A DNA stretch of 64,000 nucleotides from positions 180,531-244,530 of the forward strand of contig CBFIIW010000001.1 in the NCBI GenBank assembly GCA_965662775.1, in the 5' to 3' direction. Of the stretch, positions 9,237 through 18,911 are shown in pieces. This DNA is from UBA7985 sp002690455. GTDB lineage: Bacteria > Pseudomonadota > Alphaproteobacteria > UBA7985. The notes under the pieces were generated by a model that was given only the letters and a program-made list of their open reading frames with translations, was not told the origin of the DNA and searched no databases. The position numbers were made by a program, and so were the translations under genes. The number at the start of each line of letters is the position of its first letter. Within the stretch, counting starts at the first letter, position 1.

Positions 9237-10805
9237 TTAGGCCAGACGAAGCGATTCAGGGCTTTCGTCCATCTGCGCGGTCAAATGATGGTTGAGCCGT
9301 CCGGCAAGATGTGCCCTGACTCCAGCAGCGGTTGCATCATCCCACAAGTTATGGGTTTCGTTTGGGTCGTTTCGAAGGTCGTACAACTCACCCCAGGGCT
9401 GGTTGAGATAAATGGTGTAGCGCCAGTCCCGGGTCACCAGCGAGCGAAGTCGCGCGGGTGCATCGAAGCCGACCCGACGACCGCCGTCGTTGAATTCAAT
9501 CAGTAACTCGTCACGATGCTCAGCGTGATTACCTGACAAAACCGGCTCTAAGCTCTGACCCTGAATGCCGTTGAAGGCACGAACGCCAGCTCGGTCAAGA
9601 ATGGTGGCGCTGATATCTACGGTTGAGGCAAGCGCTGATGTCCGGCGGGGCTGCGGGTTCCGAGGGTCTGACCAGATAAATGGCACTCGGGTCACTCCGC
9701 GAAACGGCAATGCCCCTTTGAGTGCCATGTTGAAGTCTCCGAGCAGGTCGCCATGGTCCGAGGTGAAACAGACCACGGTGTCCTGATCCAGTTCGTTGGC
9801 TTTGAGCGCCTGCAAGATTTCACCCACGGCATCATCAATGAAGGCAATCATGCCGGCGGTCAGGGCCATCATCTCCTTCAACGCTTGATCGTCGAGCATC
9901 ATCGCCGTCTGTGGTGTGGCCTGTTCCCCCGCACCTTGCCACTGGTCGTGCAGGTAGCGCATCGGCGGGGTTGGGTTGCGATGCGCGCTATAGGGCAATG
10001 ACAGTTCGAAATCATCCGGGGAATAAAGATCCCAGTACCGCCCGGGCGGATTGAAGGGGTGATGGGGGTCCGGAAAAGACACGAAGGCAAAAAAGGGCTG
10101 GTTGGCTGCTGACTGGTTCTGGATGAAGTCGATCGCTCGGTCGCGGATGTAACCAGTGGGGTACATCCCCTCAGTGACGGGTGTGCGAAAGGCCTGAGGG
10201 CAACGATAGTTGTGGGGCAGTTGGTTGGTCCGGTCATGCAGAGCCTGCCAGTCTGGCGCGGTCTGTCGAAACCACTGGCCATAGTGTCCACCACAGCGAT
10301 CACCGTGCCCGGTGACCATATCGACATGTTGGAATCCATAGTAGGGCGTTGGAAAATCATAGTATCCAACCTCACCAGTGTACCGGTCTGGTTCCTCCTG
10401 GCCGTAGTCACCAAGATTGGTCTTCCATGCTTCGATCCGCTCGACATCGGGGTCGAAATCCCGCCCCTGCGGCGGCAGCCCGGTAAAGGGCTGCAGGTGG
10501 CTCTTGCCGATTGCAGCGGTGCGATAGCCCGCCGACGCGAGGCGGTCGACAAAAGTCGTAGCGGACTGCGGCAGGATACAACCGTTGTAACGCAGGCCAT
10601 GGACACTGGGCCAGCGACCGGTCATCAACGAGGCACGATTGGGCATGCACACCGGCGCTGCGACGTGGAAATCCTCGAACAGCGTCCCCCGCGCCGCCAG
10701 CGCATCGATGTGGGGGGTGCGCAGGACCGGGTGGCCATAGCACCCCAGCCAGTCAGCCCGATGCTGATCCGTTATGATGAACAGGAAGTTGGGCTGCCTG
10801 GTCAT
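9237..10805 (-). CDS. Type I sulfatase (formylglycine-dependent), sulfatase/phosphonate monoesterase family
   Basis: 522 aa alkaline-phosphatase-superfamily hydrolase. The N-terminus NFLFIITDQHRADWLG gives the DQ-type metal site, and CMPNRASLMTGR near residue 53 is the CxPxR signature in which Cys is converted to formylglycine by a separate activating enzyme. SDHGDLLGDF near residue 375 gives the second metal Asp-His pair. No signal peptide is seen with the chosen start, so it would act in the cytoplasm. The ATG at 10805 was preferred because sulfatase homology starts there; an ATG at 10910 would overlap the preceding aldehyde dehydrogenase. Substrate unknown; sulfate esters and phosphonate or phosphate diesters are both possible. 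Confidence 0.82.
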   Translation of the reverse strand: MTRQPNFLFIITDQHRADWLGCYGHPVLRTPHIDALAARGTLFEDFHVAAPVCMPNRASLMTGRWPSVHGLRYNGCILPQSATTFVDRLASAGYRTAAIGKSHLQPFTGLPPQGRDFDPDVERIEAWKTNLGDYGQEEPDRYTGEVGYYDFPTPYYGFQHVDMVTGHGDRCGGHYGQWFRQTAPDWQALHDRTNQLPHNYRCPQAFRTPVTEGMYPTGYIRDRAIDFIQNQSAANQPFFAFVSFPDPHHPFNPPGRYWDLYSPDDFELSLPYSAHRNPTPPMRYLHDQWQGAGEQATPQTAMMLDDQALKEMMALTAGMIAFIDDAVGEILQALKANELDQDTVVCFTSDHGDLLGDFNMALKGALPFRGVTRVPFIWSDPRNPQPRRTSALASTVDISATILDRAGVRAFNGIQGQSLEPVLSGNHAEHRDELLIEFNDGGRRVGFDAPARLRSLVTRDWRYTIYLNQPWGELYDLRNDPNETHNLWDDATAAGVRAHLAGRLNHHLTAQMDESPESLRLA

Positions 10806-10866
10806 CGCAAGCCCAACCGCAGAAATGCCTTCGATCCCTGCGCCACGCCCGATTTCAAAGCTATCC

Positions 10867-12303
10867 TCAGACTGGCCATCCGCCAATGGCGCGGACTTCG
10901 AGGAATTCATCGATCCCCCACTCTCCGCCTTCACGGCCGTTGCCTGACTGTTTCATGCCGCCAAAGGGCGACCCCGAGGCCCGCGCCCGTCCGTTCATAT
11001 CGACCATGCCCGTGCGCAGTTCACGGGCCACGCGGCGGGCTTTCTCCGGGTCGGTGGTCTGCACGTAGTTGGTCAACCCATAGTCGGTGTCGTTGGCAAT
11101 GCGAATTGCTTCCTCTTCGGTATCAAAGGGCATCATCGACAGCACCGGGCCGAAGATTTCTTCCCGCATGACCTGCATATCGTTATGGCAGTCTGCGAAG
11201 ACCGTGGGACGGACGTAATAGCCTCGGTTGAGGCCTTCTGGGCGACCCAGCCCACCCGTGACCAGACGTGCGCCTTCATCGATCCCCTTCTGGATCAAAT
11301 CCTGCACCTTGTTGAACTGCAACTCAGAGACCAACGGGCCGATGTGATTGCCAACCTCCGCGGCCGTGCTGACCAAGGTCGCTTCTGCGGCGGCCTTGGC
11401 TTCTTCGACCGCCTGATCGTAGCGCGAGCGCTCAACCAACATCCGGGTCGGCGCATTGCACGACTGGCCGGTGTTGTTGAAGCAGCGTTTGATACCATTG
11501 GCCACCGCGTTATCGCTTGCATCAGCAAAAACGATATTCGCACCCTTACCGCCCAGTTCCAACGTCACCCTCTTGATCGTCTCTGCCCCGGCAATGGTTA
11601 TTGCCTTCCCCGCACGCGTGGAGCCGGTAAAGCTAACCATGTCGACATCCGGATGAGCGGACAGCTGACTACCCACGCCCGGGCCATCACCATTGACCAT
11701 GTTATAAACGCCGGCAGGCACGCCAGCCTCGTGCATGATCTCACTGAACAACAGGCCAGACAGCGGCGATTGCTCCGAGGGTTTGAGGATCATCGTGCAG
11801 CCCGTGGCCAGCGCCGGAATAACCTTTAGCGTGATCTGGTTCATGGGCCAGTTCCAGGGGGTGATGAGGGCGCAGACGCCAATCGGCTCCTTTATCAGGT
11901 AGGTGTCGGGCGTATCCTCGCGCAATGGGCCTTCGAACTTGAATACGCGAAGCGCATTGATGAAAGCCTGCAAGTGACCCGAGCCGGCGCTAGCCTGCTG
12001 TACTTTAGCCATATCAATAGGAGCGCCCATTTCGATTGAGATAGCCTCGGCCATATCGGCGGCGCGGCGCTTATAGATCCCCAAAATGGTCTCCAGCAAA
12101 TCCATGCGCTCGCTCATCGGTGAGAGGCGCCAGCTGGCGAAAGCTGCCTTCGCGGCGGCAACCGCCGCATCAGTATCGGCTTTGCCACCCAGCGAAATGG
12201 TCTCGGCAACTTCTTCGTTCGAAGGGTTGATCACGTCGAAGGGACGGCCTTCGAGCGGGGCGACCCATTGGCCGTTAATGTAAAATTCCTGACAATGCTG
12301 CAT
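10867..12303 (-). CDS. NAD(P)-dependent aldehyde dehydrogenase
   Basis: 478 aa, standard ALDH length. NAD-binding segment TPWNWPMNQITLKVIPALA near residue 140, catalytic Glu in ELGGKGANIVF near 245 and nucleophilic Cys in NNTGQSCNAPTRM near 280. The start at 12303 (MQHCQEFYINGQW) matches the ALDH N-terminus; the frame continues upstream without homology. It lies between an SDR gene and the sulfatase gene, all leftward with small gaps, so an SDR then ALDH oxidation of an alcohol released by the sulfatase is a plausible reading. Substrate not known. Confidence 0.85.
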   Translation of the reverse strand: MQHCQEFYINGQWVAPLEGRPFDVINPSNEEVAETISLGGKADTDAAVAAAKAAFASWRLSPMSERMDLLETILGIYKRRAADMAEAISIEMGAPIDMAKVQQASAGSGHLQAFINALRVFKFEGPLREDTPDTYLIKEPIGVCALITPWNWPMNQITLKVIPALATGCTMILKPSEQSPLSGLLFSEIMHEAGVPAGVYNMVNGDGPGVGSQLSAHPDVDMVSFTGSTRAGKAITIAGAETIKRVTLELGGKGANIVFADASDNAVANGIKRCFNNTGQSCNAPTRMLVERSRYDQAVEEAKAAAEATLVSTAAEVGNHIGPLVSELQFNKVQDLIQKGIDEGARLVTGGLGRPEGLNRGYYVRPTVFADCHNDMQVMREEIFGPVLSMMPFDTEEEAIRIANDTDYGLTNYVQTTDPEKARRVARELRTGMVDMNGRARASGSPFGGMKQSGNGREGGEWGIDEFLEVRAIGGWPV

Positions 12304-12395
12304 GGTTTGTTCCACGATACTGAAGTTGAGCCCCCTGCCGAGGGCGGGTTTTTCTATGCGCCGGTTTCGCGCCAGTTGCCGACCATCGGCCTCTA

Positions 12396-13148
12396 TCAAA
12401 TCCCTGGGGAGAGATAATTCATACCAATGCGACCACCATCGACGTAGATGGTTTCGCCCGTAATGTAGCTGGCCTTTTCAGAGCAAAGAAACGCGACAAC
12501 GTTTGCTATTTCTTGCGGCGTTCCGACCCGAAGCATAGGCGTCCGCGACATAACCATTCTCGTCGCGCCGGGGTCAGCGTTAACACCAGCCATCATTTCA
12601 GTATCGATGGAGCCGGGTCCAACAGCATTCACACGCACTCCATGCTGGGCCAGCGCCAGTGAAGCCGACTTGGTCAATTGCATCACACCGCCTTTCGAGG
12701 CGCAGTAAGCCGGGATTGAGGGAATAGCCACCAGAGCGTTGATCGAACTCATGTTTACGATTGCGCCCTGAATTCCCTGCTCAACCATGGTTCGTCCGGC
12801 GCGCTGCAGGGCAACAAACACGCCGCGCAGATTAATATTAATAACACGCTCGAAAGCTTCCAGGTCGTAGCTCAGAAAGTCTCCGGGCATCGCCACGCCC
12901 GCGTTGTTGACCAGTGCCGAAACTGGCCCGATTTCACCTTCGATGTGATCAAACAGAGCAGCGATTGCTGCCGGATCCGCCATGTCGCAGATCAGTCCAG
13001 TCCCGCCCAGCGCGGCGGCAACGTCCTTCACGCTGTCTTGCACGTCGGCCAGCACAACGTGATAACCGTCCTCTGCCAGTGCTTCAGCGCAGGCTTTACC
13101 AATTCCCTGCGCGGCCCCAGTAACCAGCGCGACAGGTATCGAGCTCAT
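12396..13148 (-). CDS. Short-chain dehydrogenase/reductase (classical SDR)
   Basis: 250 aa classical SDR. Cofactor motif TGAAQGIG near residue 10, NNAGVAMPG near 82, catalytic Ser in MSSINA near 133, YCASK (Tyr and Lys) near 148 and the C-terminal YVDGG element. The start at 13148 has a GAGGAG RBS eight bases upstream. It is the first gene of a leftward trio with the aldehyde dehydrogenase and the sulfatase; it faces a divergent promoter region shared with the racemase-like gene. Probably oxidises a secondary or primary alcohol; the substrate cannot be read from the sequence. Confidence 0.85.
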   Translation of the reverse strand: MSSIPVALVTGAAQGIGKACAEALAEDGYHVVLADVQDSVKDVAAALGGTGLICDMADPAAIAALFDHIEGEIGPVSALVNNAGVAMPGDFLSYDLEAFERVININLRGVFVALQRAGRTMVEQGIQGAIVNMSSINALVAIPSIPAYCASKGGVMQLTKSASLALAQHGVRVNAVGPGSIDTEMMAGVNADPGATRMVMSRTPMLRVGTPQEIANVVAFLCSEKASYITGETIYVDGGRIGMNYLSPGI

Positions 13149-13256
13149 CGAACACTCCTCATGTAATAAAGTGCGGGCAGAAGCCTTTACCCGCCGCCGC
13201 CCGGGATTGAGCGCGACCTTGCTACGCCCATCACTGAGCGTCAACCGCGCTTGAAC

Positions 13257-13290
13257 CTGGTTTCACCGGACGTGGGTGGGGCGAAACCAG
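13257..13290. promoter_or_regulatory. Inverted repeat in divergent promoter region (possible operator)
   Basis: In the 241-bp gap between the leftward SDR operon and the rightward racemase-like gene, CTGGTTTC (13257-13264) is followed 18 bp later by its exact complement GAAACCAG (13283-13290). CACCGG also occurs twice nearby. The placement between divergent genes suits a regulator-binding site; no regulator gene is adjacent. Confidence 0.35.
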
Positions 13291-13389
13291 CACCGGTTGG
13301 CTTAGGCGTTGAGCAGGCAGCAGATTTGGGTCAAACTACGCACCATCTTTCCGGCCTTTGGCCGACCATAGCAGAAAGCAGCATAAGTC

Positions 13390-14175
13390 ATGGACGGTGA
13401 ACATCTTAGCCCGAGCCTGCAGCGCCTGTCGTTCGAAACCGATGCTGGCGAGGGCGCGAGGGCGCGAATGGGCCTGCTGGTCCTGGAGTCAGATCAAACT
13501 GTAGAAGCTGAATTCCGCACTCTGCTTGCGCCCCTGCCTGATGTAAGCGTTTATCATTCTCGGCTTGCCAACGACACACAAGTCACCCCGGAAACCCTCG
13601 CCCAGATGGAAGAGGAACTGCCCGTCGCTGCTCGTCTGATCCCTGGCTATATGGGTCTCAGCGTTGTTGGCTACGGCTGTACGTCTGGTTCCACCATCAT
13701 AGGGGAAGACCGCGTGGCAGAGATCATGACCACGGCGCACCCCAAGGCTGCGGCCACCAACCCACTAACCGCCGCAAAGGCTGCGTTCTCGGCTCTCGGG
13801 GTACAAAACCTGGCACTGCTCACGCCCTATACCCCCGACGTAACGCTGGCCATGCAGGCCAACTTCGCCCGGTCTGGGCTTAACGTGCGCGTCGTGGGAT
13901 CATTCTTTGAAGACAGTGATGCCGTCGTCGGCAAAATCGCACCGCAGTCAATCCTCGATGCGGCGCTAGAGGTCGGCAGCACAGCTTCAGTCGATGGCGT
14001 CTTCATTTCCTGCACCAGTCTGCGTGCCATTGGCATCATCGAAGCTGCCGAAGCGGCGCTGGGTAAACCCGTCACTGCGAGCAACCATGCTCTCGCCTGG
14101 CACATGCTGCGACTAAGCGGGATAAACGATCGCCTGCCTGATCGCGGGCGGCTATTCCAAACAGGGCTGTCGTGA
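13390..14175 (+). CDS. Asp/Glu racemase-superfamily protein (maleate isomerase / arylmalonate decarboxylase-like)
   Basis: 261 aa with the two-cysteine active-site pattern of the Asp/Glu racemase superfamily: GYGCTSGS near residue 95 and FISCTSLRAIGIIEAAE near 212. Maleate cis-trans isomerase, arylmalonate decarboxylase and the ectoine-cluster protein EutA share this pattern. It is followed by an M20 deacylase-like gene 43 bp downstream in the same direction, as seen in some amino acid derivative pathways, but the other ectoine genes (eutBC) are not here. It may racemise or isomerise a small dicarboxylate or hydantoin-type acid; function not assigned. Confidence 0.7.
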   Translation: MDGEHLSPSLQRLSFETDAGEGARARMGLLVLESDQTVEAEFRTLLAPLPDVSVYHSRLANDTQVTPETLAQMEEELPVAARLIPGYMGLSVVGYGCTSGSTIIGEDRVAEIMTTAHPKAAATNPLTAAKAAFSALGVQNLALLTPYTPDVTLAMQANFARSGLNVRVVGSFFEDSDAVVGKIAPQSILDAALEVGSTASVDGVFISCTSLRAIGIIEAAEAALGKPVTASNHALAWHMLRLSGINDRLPDRGRLFQTGLS

Positions 14176-14218
14176 TCGAGAGTTTCTCCGTTGCAGTTCA
14201 TCTACCAGGCTCCAGCCT

Positions 14219-15379
14219 ATGAGTCATGATTCCAATCTCATCGCCGACCTGCAGGCGCTGGTCTCCACCCCCAGTGTCAACCCGTTTGACGGGCCAGCGA
14301 CAATGCCCCCGGCCGAAGACGCGATGGCGTCCCTGTATGAACGACGGCTGAGCGATTTAGGGCTGGAGCTAGGCTCACAGGACGTGCGAGATGGCAGACG
14401 TAACGTCTGGGGTCGGCTGCGGGGCAAGGGCGGTGGCCCGACGGTTATGCTCGCTGGGCACCTCGATACCGTCGGCGTGGCGGGATACAACCAGCCCTTC
14501 GACCCGCGGATCGAAAACGGCCGGGTCTATGGTCGCGGCTCGTGTGACATGAAGGCAGGCTTGGCCGCCTATCTTGAAGTCGTTAGACGGCTGCAGAGCA
14601 GCGGCCAGTCCCTGAGCGGCGATTTAATCATTGCCGGCGTGGTTGATGAAGAGCACGCAATGCTGGGCTCCCAGGCCTTTGGCCAAACCGGTCCCCACGT
14701 TGATTTTGCAATCATCGCTGAGCCTTCCGAGCTCGCCATTTGCCCCGTACACAAGGGACAGATGATGTTCGGCCTGCGAACGCGGGGTGTCTCTGTGCAT
14801 TCTAGCCTGCCCGAGAAAGGCGTGAATGCCATCTTCCATATGGGGCGAATCCTTCGCGCTCTGGAAGACCACGCCGCAGCGCTGGCCAAACGTCCCGCAC
14901 ATGCGCTCTGCGGACACCCGACGCTGAGTGTCGGTGTCGTCAATGGCGGAACCAATGCCTCATCCGTGCCGGATTGGGCTCGGATCGAGGTCGACCGCCG
15001 CACTATTCCCGGTGAAGATCATGCTGCGGTCCGGGCAGAACTGGAGGCGGTGGTCGAGAGCGTCCGCGCTCAAGTCCCCGATCTGGACTACAGCTTCGAT
15101 CACTACGATCTCAACGTCTCACCGCTGCAAACCCCAGAGGACGCGCCCACGGTCCGAGCGCTACTCGCGGCCAGCGAGGCTTGTCTGGGCAGCCCCAGCC
15201 CGGTTCGGTCTTTTAGCGGGTCGACCGATGCACCCAATTTCTGCTGTGAAGCGGTTATCTGTGGTCCAGGGGCGCTGGCACAGTGCCACTCGCTGGATGA
15301 GTACGTTTCGATTGAGCAGTTAGAGCAGGCCGTGGACATTTACCATCACGCGGTGCTGACGTTGATGCGGAGCGCCTAG
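14219..15379 (+). CDS. M20 family metallopeptidase/deacylase (ArgE/DapE-like)
   Basis: 386 aa, full length for the family. Zinc ligands are visible in MLAGHLDTVG (near residue 80), GRGSCDMKAG (near 107) and GVVDEEHAM (near 140, catalytic and metal Glu), then IAEPSE near 165; the last His would be in CHSLDEYVSIEQL near 360. The family removes acyl or peptide groups from amino acids in the cytoplasm. No membrane segment or signal is seen. Pairing with the racemase-like gene suggests breakdown of an N-acyl amino acid or a similar amide. ArgE, DapE and succinyl-desuccinylase activities cannot be told apart here. Confidence 0.8.
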   Translation: MSHDSNLIADLQALVSTPSVNPFDGPATMPPAEDAMASLYERRLSDLGLELGSQDVRDGRRNVWGRLRGKGGGPTVMLAGHLDTVGVAGYNQPFDPRIENGRVYGRGSCDMKAGLAAYLEVVRRLQSSGQSLSGDLIIAGVVDEEHAMLGSQAFGQTGPHVDFAIIAEPSELAICPVHKGQMMFGLRTRGVSVHSSLPEKGVNAIFHMGRILRALEDHAAALAKRPAHALCGHPTLSVGVVNGGTNASSVPDWARIEVDRRTIPGEDHAAVRAELEAVVESVRAQVPDLDYSFDHYDLNVSPLQTPEDAPTVRALLAASEACLGSPSPVRSFSGSTDAPNFCCEAVICGPGALAQCHSLDEYVSIEQLEQAVDIYHHAVLTLMRSA

Positions 15380-15413
15380 GGGCCGATCACTTTGGCCCGA
15401 TGGCACCATGGCT

Positions 15414-16580
15414 TCAGTCCGGATGAACCAGCGTGATCTCAGGCCCTGAACGCGAGGTCAGCCAGGCAGCCCCGGTGTTCGTGATTACGATGTTTTCCTC
15501 GTGGACCAACAGCGCACCTTGGCTATTTGTCTGAATCGATGGCTCAAGTGTCAGTACCATACCCGGCTTGAGTTCTGTCGTTTCCGCAGGAATGAGCGAG
15601 GGCCACTCGGTCAGTTGCATCCCTAAACCGTGACCAAACCGGCCCGAATCCGCACTGTTCTCACCGCCGGTCACCACCTGGTCCATGGCTGCGAACAGAT
15701 CGCAGGCCCGCGCCCCTGGGCGCGCCGCTTCGAAACCGGCCGCAGAAGCCTCTACGAGCTGCGCAAAGGCGTCCCGAACCTCCTGCCGCGGCAGCCGCCC
15801 ATAGCTGAAATTCCGGTCAAAGTCAGCAAAGTAGCCGTCGACGATCACGCCGGTGTCTAGCATAACCACTTCGCCCGCCCGGATCTCGCTGCTGTCTGCC
15901 GGGGCGATGATATCGCCATAGCCCCACTCACCATTGCCCGCCGCAATATAGGGGACGAAGTCCGCGCCTTCCTCGAGTGCAAGCCGTTGGTAGCCGCGGA
16001 ACAGCTCGGCCTTGGTGGTGCCCGGACGCAGGATTTCGCCAAAGCGGTCAAAGGCCCGCCCAGCCACTGCGCAAGCATGGCGGATCTTTTCGATTTCAGC
16101 CGCCGACTTCACTGACCGTGCTGCGCGGACGATATTACCATCACCGACGAATGCTCGGTTCGGTCGAGCGATCTGCAGGCTCCAAAAATCCTGTAGAGGC
16201 ATGCGCATGTTGCTCTCATGACCGGCGGGCAGCCCGACCCTGCCCGTCTCGCCGCCGAGCACTTCGTCGAGGCAGGCGGTGAGCAGGCTGATGCCGTCGT
16301 CTTCGAGGTCGGGCGCGCGCCACGTGCGGATATCGTCGATCCACGTGGTGCCCATGAGTGCGGCCCCGATAGAAGGGATAACAGCAATAGGCTTACCGCT
16401 GGCGGGGAGCACGAGGAACCAGGCCCGCGAGGGACTTTCCCAGAACCGGGTCAGAAAGCCGGTGAGATAGCGCACATCAGCTTCCGTTGTCAGCAGTAGC
16501 GCGTCCAGCCCCTCAGCCACCATGGCGGACTGCAACCCGGCGACCCGTGCCTGATACTCAGTGGGCTCAAATCCCTGCAT
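15414..16580 (-). CDS. M24 family (Xaa-Pro peptidase-like) metallohydrolase
   Basis: 388 aa with an N-terminal creatinase/prolidase-like domain (about 10-140: LLTTEADVRYLTGFLTR) and a pita-bread M24 domain. Metal ligands appear in VMLDTGVIVDGYFADFDRNF (two Asp), GHGLGMQ (His) and TLEPS plus HEENIVIT (two Glu). Start at 16580 with GAGAGG RBS. M24 proteins of this size include Xaa-Pro dipeptidases, creatinase and ectoine hydrolase (DoeA/EutD); the DoeA signature is not obvious. It converges with the M20 gene and diverges from the C-S lyase-like gene, so its operon partner is unclear. Confidence 0.78.
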   Translation of the reverse strand: MQGFEPTEYQARVAGLQSAMVAEGLDALLLTTEADVRYLTGFLTRFWESPSRAWFLVLPASGKPIAVIPSIGAALMGTTWIDDIRTWRAPDLEDDGISLLTACLDEVLGGETGRVGLPAGHESNMRMPLQDFWSLQIARPNRAFVGDGNIVRAARSVKSAAEIEKIRHACAVAGRAFDRFGEILRPGTTKAELFRGYQRLALEEGADFVPYIAAGNGEWGYGDIIAPADSSEIRAGEVVMLDTGVIVDGYFADFDRNFSYGRLPRQEVRDAFAQLVEASAAGFEAARPGARACDLFAAMDQVVTGGENSADSGRFGHGLGMQLTEWPSLIPAETTELKPGMVLTLEPSIQTNSQGALLVHEENIVITNTGAAWLTSRSGPEITLVHPD

Positions 16581-16741
16581 GCTCGCCTCTCTCTGTATCT
16601 GTGGTTTCGCCACGAAATGCCTGTCCGCCCGTCCGGCTGTAAGGCAAAGCCCAGACGCAAAATGGGCCCGGCGAGGTGATTTCTCTTTTCATGACCTCCA
16701 TGACAGAACTACAGCTAGGCAGCAACTAAAGAGGATAAACC

Positions 16742-17896
16742 ATGGACTGGCGCACGCGACTGCTAAGCCCCACCCCAAAGGCCCGCCGCGACTATAATTC
16801 GCTGGCTACACCGGTGTTTCGTGGGTCGACTGTGGTGTTTGAAAGCGCAGCCGCTGTCAATGACCACTGGAACCAGTCCGAGAATGGCTATTCTTATGGT
16901 CTGTACGGCACGCCAACGACACTTGAACTTGCCGCGCGCATGGCCGAGCTGGAGCAAGCCCACTTCAGTTTCGTTGTTCCGGGCGGTCAAGCCGCCATTG
17001 CCCTTGTCTACTTTGCTTATTGTACCGCTGGTAGCCATGCCCTCGTGCCCCATTCGGCCTACGGCCCGAACAAAGAAATGGCCGAAGGGCTGATGGCCGG
17101 ACTGGGGGTTGAGGTCGAGCCCTATGACCCCATGATCGGTGCGGGCATTGGTGAACTGATCCGTGACAACACCACCTTGATCTGGACCGAAAGCCCCGGT
17201 TCTGTGACGATGGAGGTACAGGACATTCCTGCCATCGTCGCTGCGGCTCACGCGCGGGGGGTAGCGGTAGCACTGGATAACACCTACGCCGCCGGGGTGC
17301 TATTCGACGCCTTTGCCCATGGGGTAGATGTGAGCATGCAGGCGCTGACAAAGTACGTAGGCGGGCATAGCGATATTTTGCTTGGCACAGTGTCTGTGCG
17401 GAATGAAGCCGGGTTCGAGAAACTCGGCCCAGTATATCGGCAACTTGGTCTTGCGGTCTCACCCGACGACTGCTCATTGGCCCTTCGCGGCCTACAAACT
17501 CTGGCACTGCGACTGGATTATCTGGAGCGCGCGACACTTTCGGTAGCCCAATGGCTAGAGGGTTGCCCCCACGTGCAAACTGTACTGCACCCAGCACTGC
17601 CTTCCTGCCCCGGTCATGCCAACTGGCAGCGCGATTTCACTGGTTCAGCGAGCGTATTTTCGTTTACCTTCAAGGACAATCTGACCGCAAAGCAGGTCGA
17701 AACCTTCCTCGACAGCCTCGCAATTTTCCGCATCGGACTGAGTTGGGGCGGCGTGACCTCGCTGGCCGTTGTCTACCCCGATCTTGATCGACCGGGGCAG
17801 AACTTCGGGGGCCGACTGGTACGACTGAACATAGGTATGGAAGCTACAGATGATTTGATCGCCGACCTCAGGCGCTCAATGGAATTGGCCTTCTAA
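16742..17896 (+). CDS. Cys/Met metabolism PLP enzyme (cystathionine beta-lyase-like)
   Basis: 384 aa of the trans-sulfuration enzyme family. YGLYGTPTTLELAARMAELE near residue 55, the PLP-binding run VALDNTYAAGVLFD near 175 and the PLP lysine in MQALTKYVGGHSDILLG near 205 are typical of MetC-type lyases. The ATG at 16742 is preceded by AAAGAGGATAAACC. It would cleave a C-S bond in cystathionine or another cysteine thioether. It stands before an exporter, a crotonase-like and an acyl-CoA ligase gene; a 124-bp gap separates it from these, so co-transcription is possible but not shown. Confidence 0.8.
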   Translation: MDWRTRLLSPTPKARRDYNSLATPVFRGSTVVFESAAAVNDHWNQSENGYSYGLYGTPTTLELAARMAELEQAHFSFVVPGGQAAIALVYFAYCTAGSHALVPHSAYGPNKEMAEGLMAGLGVEVEPYDPMIGAGIGELIRDNTTLIWTESPGSVTMEVQDIPAIVAAAHARGVAVALDNTYAAGVLFDAFAHGVDVSMQALTKYVGGHSDILLGTVSVRNEAGFEKLGPVYRQLGLAVSPDDCSLALRGLQTLALRLDYLERATLSVAQWLEGCPHVQTVLHPALPSCPGHANWQRDFTGSASVFSFTFKDNLTAKQVETFLDSLAIFRIGLSWGGVTSLAVVYPDLDRPGQNFGGRLVRLNIGMEATDDLIADLRRSMELAF

Positions 17897-18020
17897 ATGA
17901 ATTTGGCGAAAGCCTTGCAAGTTCTCCCAAGGATCGACGGATCATGAACCACATCGGCGACCTCAGTTTTCGAGCTAACATCAGGATCAGTGCCACCTTA
18001 GACATAAAGGCAGGCCCGCG

Positions 18021-18911
18021 TTGGGGCGGCTGACACCACTGGAAGTTCTGATGGCGGTTGTGGTGCCGCTGACCTGGGCTATGGGCTTGGTGTTCACCAA
18101 GGGCGCGATCAGCGACTTCCCCCCCATTTTGCTGATGGCTTTCCGCTTCCTGCTGACAGCGCTGATCCTCGTCGCCTTCGCCCCGTTGCCCAGGGGCAAT
18201 TTCTTGAACCTGTTCCTGATCGCCATCGTCGGTGCAGCGATCCAGTACAGCCTGACCTTTACGGGGCTGCTGGGGCTGGAAGCGGGCATCGCTGCGATCA
18301 TTGTACAGCTCGAAGTGCCGTTTCTAGTCATGCTCGGTGCGGTACTCCTGGGCGAGAGACCCGGCCTGCGCAAGTGGTTCGGGATCGGCATTGCCTTCTG
18401 CGGGATCATCCTGATGACCTGGCAGGGCCAGTTCGGCACAAGCCTTCCCTCGGTCGGACTGGTGATCGGCGGGGCCATGGCCTGGGCCTTCGGGCAGGTT
18501 ATGGTGCGACGGCTTAAGGATATCAGCGGGCTACAGGTCACGGCATGGGTGGCGGTCTTTGCCACCCCGCAGCTGTTCCTGATGTCCGCCCTGTTCGAGA
18601 CCGGGCAAATCAGCGCTGTCACGCGCGCGGGCTTCGAAGTCTGGGGCGCGGTCTTCTACATGGCTGTGATCATGACCGCCTTCGGATACTACCTCTGGAA
18701 CCGACTGATCCGACGCTATGACGTTGGTGAAGTAGCCCCGTACTTGCTGCTGCTGCCGCTTTTCTCCGTTGCGGGCGGGGCGGTGCTCCTGGGTGAACGG
18801 CCGGGACTGGAAAAGCTCGCCGGCGGTTTGGTCATCCTTGCAGGGGTCGCCCTGATCACGCTACGGTCAGCGCCGAATGATCGGACTGGAAAGGACGTAT
18901 CTGATGAATAG
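18021..18911 (+). CDS. EamA/DMT-family transporter
   Basis: 296 aa with about ten hydrophobic segments in two EamA repeats (about 1-135 and 145-290); LLGERPGL occurs near residues 112 and 257, showing the duplication. Inner-membrane exporter or importer of small metabolites. The first usable codon is a TTG at 18021, giving an N-terminus of proper length; the ATG at 18051 would start inside the first membrane segment. The gene overlaps the crotonase gene by 8 bp, so the two are translated together. Substrate unknown; context suggests an amino acid or thioether acid. Confidence 0.8.
   Translation: MGRLTPLEVLMAVVVPLTWAMGLVFTKGAISDFPPILLMAFRFLLTALILVAFAPLPRGNFLNLFLIAIVGAAIQYSLTFTGLLGLEAGIAAIIVQLEVPFLVMLGAVLLGERPGLRKWFGIGIAFCGIILMTWQGQFGTSLPSVGLVIGGAMAWAFGQVMVRRLKDISGLQVTAWVAVFATPQLFLMSALFETGQISAVTRAGFEVWGAVFYMAVIMTAFGYYLWNRLIRRYDVGEVAPYLLLLPLFSVAGGAVLLGERPGLEKLAGGLVILAGVALITLRSAPNDRTGKDVSDE

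Noticed and set aside
13390..16580. Ectoine degradation cluster (eutA, doeA-like M24, deacylase)
   Set aside because: EutB/EutC partners are absent, the deacylase is M20 rather than the DoeB family, and the M24 gene is in opposite orientation without a clear DoeA signature.
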